Positions 6,564 through 9,023 of a DNA stretch of 9,023 nt are shown in pieces; the stretch's first letter is position 1, and each line of letters starts with the position of its first letter. Under the pieces are notes generated by a model. It was not told where the DNA came from. It saw only the letters and a list, made by a program, of their open reading frames with translations, and ran no database searches. Origin of the DNA: Firmicutes bacterium UBA1393 (lineage in GTDB: Bacteria > Bacillota > DTU025); NCBI GenBank assembly GCA_002305255.1, contig DBQN01000029.1:6884-15906 (forward strand), in the 5' to 3' direction. A program made the translations under genes and the position numbers.

Positions 6564-7817
6564 CTACTTCCACGCGGGGAACGGGTACACGTAAGGCACT
6601 GCAGCCAGGTCGAAAGGCCACACGACTCTGAACTGGCCATTCTGCACCTGCAGGTAGAGGGACTTGCCCAGCACGTTGTCGTGAGTCACAGGATCAAACC
6701 GCACGCCATCGTAAGGCGATATCAGGCTGCTTCCGGGCATGTCCGTTTCCAGCAGAGCCTTCCTGATGTCATCAGGATTGGTGGACTTGGCGCGGTTGAT
6801 CGCATCAGCCACTACGAACGGCGCGGTGAAGCTACGCGCAGCGTTCGGGCTCATGTCGCGGCCGTACTTCTTCTTGTAGATCTCGTTGATCTTCGCCACC
6901 ACGGGCTTGCGCGATGCCATGTCAAGGCCGTACACCGCGCGGACGAAGAAGTACTCTCCGTCCTTACCCACGGTTTCGAGGTAGCTGGGATCGAGGTGGC
7001 CCGCCATGCCGATCATGATCTTGGGCTGCACCTTGAGGGCCTTCATCGTCTGAGTAAACAGAATGGCGTCTGACACGTAAGCTGCGTGAATGATGACCTC
7101 GGGGTTGGCGGCCTTCAGCTTCAGCACTTCGCTCGTGACGTCAGTGGCTCTGTAGGTGTAAGGAATGTCCGCCACGATGTTGAAGCCGTACTCCTTGGCC
7201 CACTTGCGGATCTCAAGAGCGACATTCGCGCCCCACTCGGTGTTCTCCCAGAGCACCGCGACGCGCTTGATGTCGACCTTTTCCTTGGCCTCGATGTCCT
7301 TGACCATCTCAAGGGCGTTCTTCGCCTGGATGCCGTCATGCGGGATGACCCTGAAGAACCACTCGAATCCGCGCTCGGTGAGCGCCGGCGATGTGGCGTC
7401 TGACAGCACGTAAGGTACCTTCAGGCGCTCGGCCGCCATGGATGCGGTCTTCACCACACCACTCTGATAGCCGCCAACAACTGCTACGACCTTGTCCTCG
7501 GTGATGATGCGCTCAGTCTCTGCCATGCCCTGTGTTGGGTCGCCACGAGTGTCGCCGAACACTACTTCGATCTTGGCGCCGCCCAGACTCGGAATTCCAG
7601 CTGTCCTGGCAAATGGCAAGTCCAGGTCGTACACACCATTGATGATGTCGACGGCGAGTTCTACGCCGGTACGACAGTCAGCACCGGTAGTCGCCGTTGC
7701 ACCGGTGAGAGGGTAGACCGCACCGATCTTGATCACGTTGTCCGCGGCCGCGGTGCTCACCATCGGCGCCAATACGCACACGAGCACGAGGGCCAGGATG
7801 ATCTTTCTCACGTTCAT
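6564..7817 (-). CDS. ABC transporter substrate-binding protein, LivK/HAAT type (periplasmic binding protein type 1)
   Basis: Extracytoplasmic receptor of 417 residues that delivers the substrate to LivH/LivM. The N-terminus has basic R4-K5, a hydrophobic core (6-20) and probable cleavage after STAAA (21-25). There is no lipobox (C14 is preceded by V-L-V), so it is likely soluble in a periplasm. The mature protein opens with VIKIGAVYPLTGATATTG, the standard start of this family, then GAKIEVVFGDTRGDPTQGMAETERII and VVAVVGGYQSGVVKTASMAAERLKVPYV, a lobe-1 ligand-contact region. The second lobe has KRVAVLWENTEWG and NPEVIIHAAYVSDA. Its length is larger than E. coli LivK (about 370). Three starts are possible: GTG 7835 (no ribosome binding site), ATG 7817, and GTG 7811, which has GGGAGG (7819-7824) at an ideal 7 bases. 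ATG 7817 is listed by convention. Substrate unknown: amino acid, amide or carboxylate are all possible. Confidence 0.92.
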   Translation of the reverse strand: MNVRKIILALVLVCVLAPMVSTAAADNVIKIGAVYPLTGATATTGADCRTGVELAVDIINGVYDLDLPFARTAGIPSLGGAKIEVVFGDTRGDPTQGMAETERIITEDKVVAVVGGYQSGVVKTASMAAERLKVPYVLSDATSPALTERGFEWFFRVIPHDGIQAKNALEMVKDIEAKEKVDIKRVAVLWENTEWGANVALEIRKWAKEYGFNIVADIPYTYRATDVTSEVLKLKAANPEVIIHAAYVSDAILFTQTMKALKVQPKIMIGMAGHLDPSYLETVGKDGEYFFVRAVYGLDMASRKPVVAKINEIYKKKYGRDMSPNAARSFTAPFVVADAINRAKSTNPDDIRKALLETDMPGSSLISPYDGVRFDPVTHDNVLGKSLYLQVQNGQFRVVWPFDLAAVPYVYPFPAWK

Positions 7818-7818
7818 G

Positions 7819-7824
7819 CCTCCC
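7819..7824 (-). promoter_or_regulatory. Ribosome binding site that decides the binding-protein start
   Basis: GGGAGG on the minus strand lies one base from ATG 7817 and seven bases from GTG 7811, and is inside the frame of the longest candidate (GTG 7835). This rules strongly against the longest start and leaves ATG 7817 or GTG 7811; both give the same signal peptide apart from two residues. Confidence 0.6.
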
Positions 7825-7901
7825 TTTTCATTCACTTGATCGATTTCCGGGCCATTGAGTCGCGGGACTACAAATCCTGAGCCGCTTGATCACATCTCCC
7901 T

Positions 7902-8615
7902 TCACTGTGAGCCGTTGTTGGCTATGCTGGCAAGCACAGCCCCCTCAACATCGTTGAGGTGCTCCAACATTACACGTTCCGCCCGGTCGCCGTCGCGGGC
8001 CGTCACCGCCTCGGCAATCTGCCGATGGTATCCGCACGCCCGCTCCGCGGCGCCGGGCAGACGCTGAACATCTTGAACCTGCTCATACAGGGCATCACGG
8101 ATAGTCTCCAAAGTCGCGGCCAGTACCGAGTTGTGCGAACCGCGTGCCAGCGCCATGTGAAAGCCGAGGTCCAGCTGGTTGAACTGATCCAGGTCAGCCG
8201 TACACGAGCCCATCTCATCGGTGAGCGACCGGATTTCTGCGACCTCGTCATCTGACGCACGCACGGCGCACAAGCCTACAGCCTTGGGTTCAACGATGCG
8301 TCGGGCCTCAATCAGTTGAAGCAGATCGGTTCCTGCCATGGCGAGCATAGGAGACAGGGGGCGCATGAAAGACCCGGCCACCAGCGCTGACACAAATGTG
8401 CCCTCGCCCTGGCGCACGTCTAGGAGGCCCATGAGACTGAGGCTTCTCACAGCCTCACGCAGTACGGTTCGGCTCACTCCCAGCGTGGCGGCGAGCTCCC
8501 GTTCAGATGGGAGCTTGTCACCTGGCTTGAGCCGTTCGGTTGCTATGAGGGACTTGATATGTTCCACAACACCATCTGACAGCTTGACCCTGGGTATACT
8601 ACCAGCTAGGTGCAT
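7902..8615 (-). CDS. GntR-family transcriptional regulator, FadR subfamily (FCD domain)
   Basis: DNA-binding regulator of 237 residues. Residues 11-76 form the GntR winged helix: IKSLIATERLKPGDKLPSERELAATLGVSRTVLREAVRSLSLMGLL then the wing VRQGEGTFVS. Residues about 98-225 form the all-helical FCD ligand domain, with its likely metal ligands Asp149, His153, His197 and His219, the usual set in FCD regulators that bind small carboxylates through a metal ion. An in-frame ATG at 8660 would add 15 residues but has no ribosome binding site and lies inside the operator-like repeat; ATG 8615 has GAGGTG six bases upstream and leaves the normal short N-terminus, so it is chosen. It is the first gene of the transport operon, 84 bases before the binding-protein ATG, and is the probable autoregulatory repressor of uptake. 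The inducer is unknown; an organic acid or amino acid is typical of this subfamily. Confidence 0.92.
   Translation of the reverse strand: MHLAGSIPRVKLSDGVVEHIKSLIATERLKPGDKLPSERELAATLGVSRTVLREAVRSLSLMGLLDVRQGEGTFVSALVAGSFMRPLSPMLAMAGTDLLQLIEARRIVEPKAVGLCAVRASDDEVAEIRSLTDEMGSCTADLDQFNQLDLGFHMALARGSHNSVLAATLETIRDALYEQVQDVQRLPGAAERACGYHRQIAEAVTARDGDRAERVMLEHLNDVEGAVLASIANNGSQ
8593..8604. promoter_or_regulatory. Second operator-like site inside the start of the regulator gene
   Basis: On the minus strand this reads TGGTAGTATACC, whose GGTA and TACC arms are perfect around three bases and share the TGGTA half-site with the 8646-8664 repeat. It overlaps codons 4-8 of the regulator. The eight bases TATACTAC here (8595-8602) recur at 8679-8686. 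A weaker, secondary contact site is possible, but this is inference. Confidence 0.3.
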
Positions 8616-8621
8616 AGACGA

Positions 8622-8627
8622 CACCTC
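8622..8627 (-). promoter_or_regulatory. Ribosome binding site that decides the regulator start
   Basis: GAGGTG on the minus strand is six bases before ATG 8615. Nothing comparable precedes the ATG at 8660 (upstream bases read TATAAGATGGT), so the shorter regulator is favoured. Confidence 0.7.
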
Positions 8628-8645
8628 ATTCGGCAACACCTGGGG

Positions 8646-8664
8646 TGGTATGAGGATCATACCA
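8646..8664. promoter_or_regulatory. 19-bp perfect inverted repeat, probable operator of the GntR/FadR-type regulator
   Basis: TGGTATGA (8646-8653) and TCATACCA (8657-8664) are perfect complements around GGA. Outer TGGT and ACCA half-sites are typical of FadR-subfamily operators, though here they are 11 bases apart rather than the usual short spacing. The repeat lies 31 bases upstream of the regulator ATG at 8615 and covers the expected transcription start if 8666-8671 is the -10 box, an arrangement that would let the regulator repress its own operon. Confidence 0.6.
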
Positions 8665-8978
8665 TCTTATAGAGACCATATACTACATTCGTTCCTCAAT
8701 CCCTCCATTGGGATTGGGAGATTTCATTGGTATGCCGAGGGTTGAGGGGGGCATCGCGCCGGCGGCCTCGTCCCGCCCGTTGCCGCGTCGCCGCCCGCCG
8801 ATGGTCTGCACAGTGCTGTGTGTGGAGGATTCGCTAATCACTGCCCTGCTCCTACCTTGCTCGGTAGTTGGCGATATTTCGCTCGATGGCGGCAGATCCG
8901 CTCGTTGGCGTCCGGCACACCAGGTCATCGCCGACTGACCCCCGGCTGAGCGACTCGAGATGGCGGGATTCTGGGCGT
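8665..8978. other. Intergenic region upstream of the transport operon
   Basis: About 310 bases without a supportable gene. It holds the probable operon promoter, an inverted repeat CAATCCC/GGGATTG (8697-8703 with 8710-8716, six-base loop), another TGGTATG half-site at 8728-8734, and a short CTACC/GGTAG hairpin (8852-8867). Open frames at 8683-8982 (minus) and 8708-8938 (plus) have low-complexity Ser/Arg/Pro-rich translations, no ribosome binding sites and no protein-like pattern. Confidence 0.55.
8666..8671 (-). promoter_or_regulatory. Possible -10 element of the operon promoter
   Basis: TATAAG on the minus strand sits in a local AT-rich stretch (about 8657-8700) within GC-rich DNA. TATGAT at 8657-8662 region is an alternative. 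No good -35 is seen at 16-18 bases; the nearest TTGAGG is 22 bases away. A promoter for the regulator and transport genes is expected here, but the exact boxes are uncertain. Confidence 0.35.
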
Positions 8979-9023
8979 TCACGCTGCGAGCTGCATACTT
9001 TTCACCAGTTCGGCCTCTGGACT
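8979..9023 (-). CDS. Possible C-terminal end of an upstream minus-strand gene (partial)
   Basis: Reading inward from the right edge on the minus strand gives fourteen codons, SPEAELVKSMQLAA, then TGA at 8979-8981. The composition resembles the helical tail of a real protein, and the other two minus frames either stop at once or read like noncoding sequence. Only 45 bases are visible, so this is a weak call with no function assigned; a plus-strand frame from ATG 8960 is an equally short competitor. Confidence 0.25.
   Translation of the reverse strand, partial: SPEAELVKSMQLAA

Noticed and set aside
6315..7073. 252-codon plus-strand frame across livH and the binding-protein gene
   Set aside because: Antisense to two clear transporter genes; the His/Arg-rich translation has no protein-like pattern.
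7835..7891. Direct repeat CTTGATC at 7835-7841 and 7885-7891, exactly 50 bases apart
   Set aside because: Only seven bases long and not related to the operator-like half-sites; chance is likely.
8683..8982. 99-codon minus-strand frame upstream of the regulator
   Set aside because: Low-complexity translation, no ribosome binding site, and it runs into the promoter region of the operon.
8960..9023. Plus-strand frame open to the right edge, beginning MAGFWAFTLR
   Set aside because: No ribosome binding site before the ATG and only 21 codons visible; it competes with the equally short minus-strand tail at 8979-9023.
1..9023. tRNA, rRNA, CRISPR array, insertion sequence, phage or integrase genes
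   Set aside because: No transposase-like or integrase-like protein, no regular spacer-repeat array, and no cloverleaf or rRNA-like sequence seen on either strand.

Overview
The window is GC-rich bacterial DNA with tightly packed genes and strong GGAGG-type ribosome binding sites. It has two unrelated blocks that converge near 3.1 kb. A thiamine pyrophosphokinase of the ThiN type and a Firmicutes-like gene style suggest a GC-rich member of the Bacillota or a neighbouring phylum such as Synergistota. The solute-binding protein has an ordinary cleavable signal peptide and no lipobox, which fits a cell with an outer membrane better than a monoderm. This placement is inference only; no marker gene is present.

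Left block (1-3036). A minus-strand thiamine pyrophosphokinase gene (thiN) is divided by a 214-base divergent spacer from a plus-strand gene for a 713-residue exported protein. That protein has a signal peptide, about three TPR repeats, a very acidic segment with a tryptophan every six residues, a long helical region and a glycine-rich, probably beta, C-terminal domain. I do not recognise it as any named family, and it is the most novel item here.

Middle (3037-3156). The exported-protein gene and the transport operon converge on two GC-rich inverted repeats that probably act as a shared termination and mRNA-end region.

Right block (3157-8664, all minus strand). A GntR/FadR-family repressor gene is followed by a complete branched-chain-amino-acid-type (HAAT/Liv) ABC importer in the order binding protein, LivH, LivM, LivG, LivF. 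The four membrane and ATPase genes overlap or abut, implying translational coupling. The binding-protein gene is separated from livH by 138 bases holding a strong hairpin, the usual arrangement when the binding protein is made in excess. A 19-bp perfect inverted repeat just upstream of the regulator, placed where transcription probably begins, looks like its operator. The likely model is an autoregulated operon in which an FCD-domain repressor senses a small carboxylate or amino acid and controls its uptake. No catabolic gene is present to name the substrate.

Right edge (8665-9023). The spacer holds promoter-like and operator-like sequence and short inverted repeats, then possibly the last 14 codons of another minus-strand gene.
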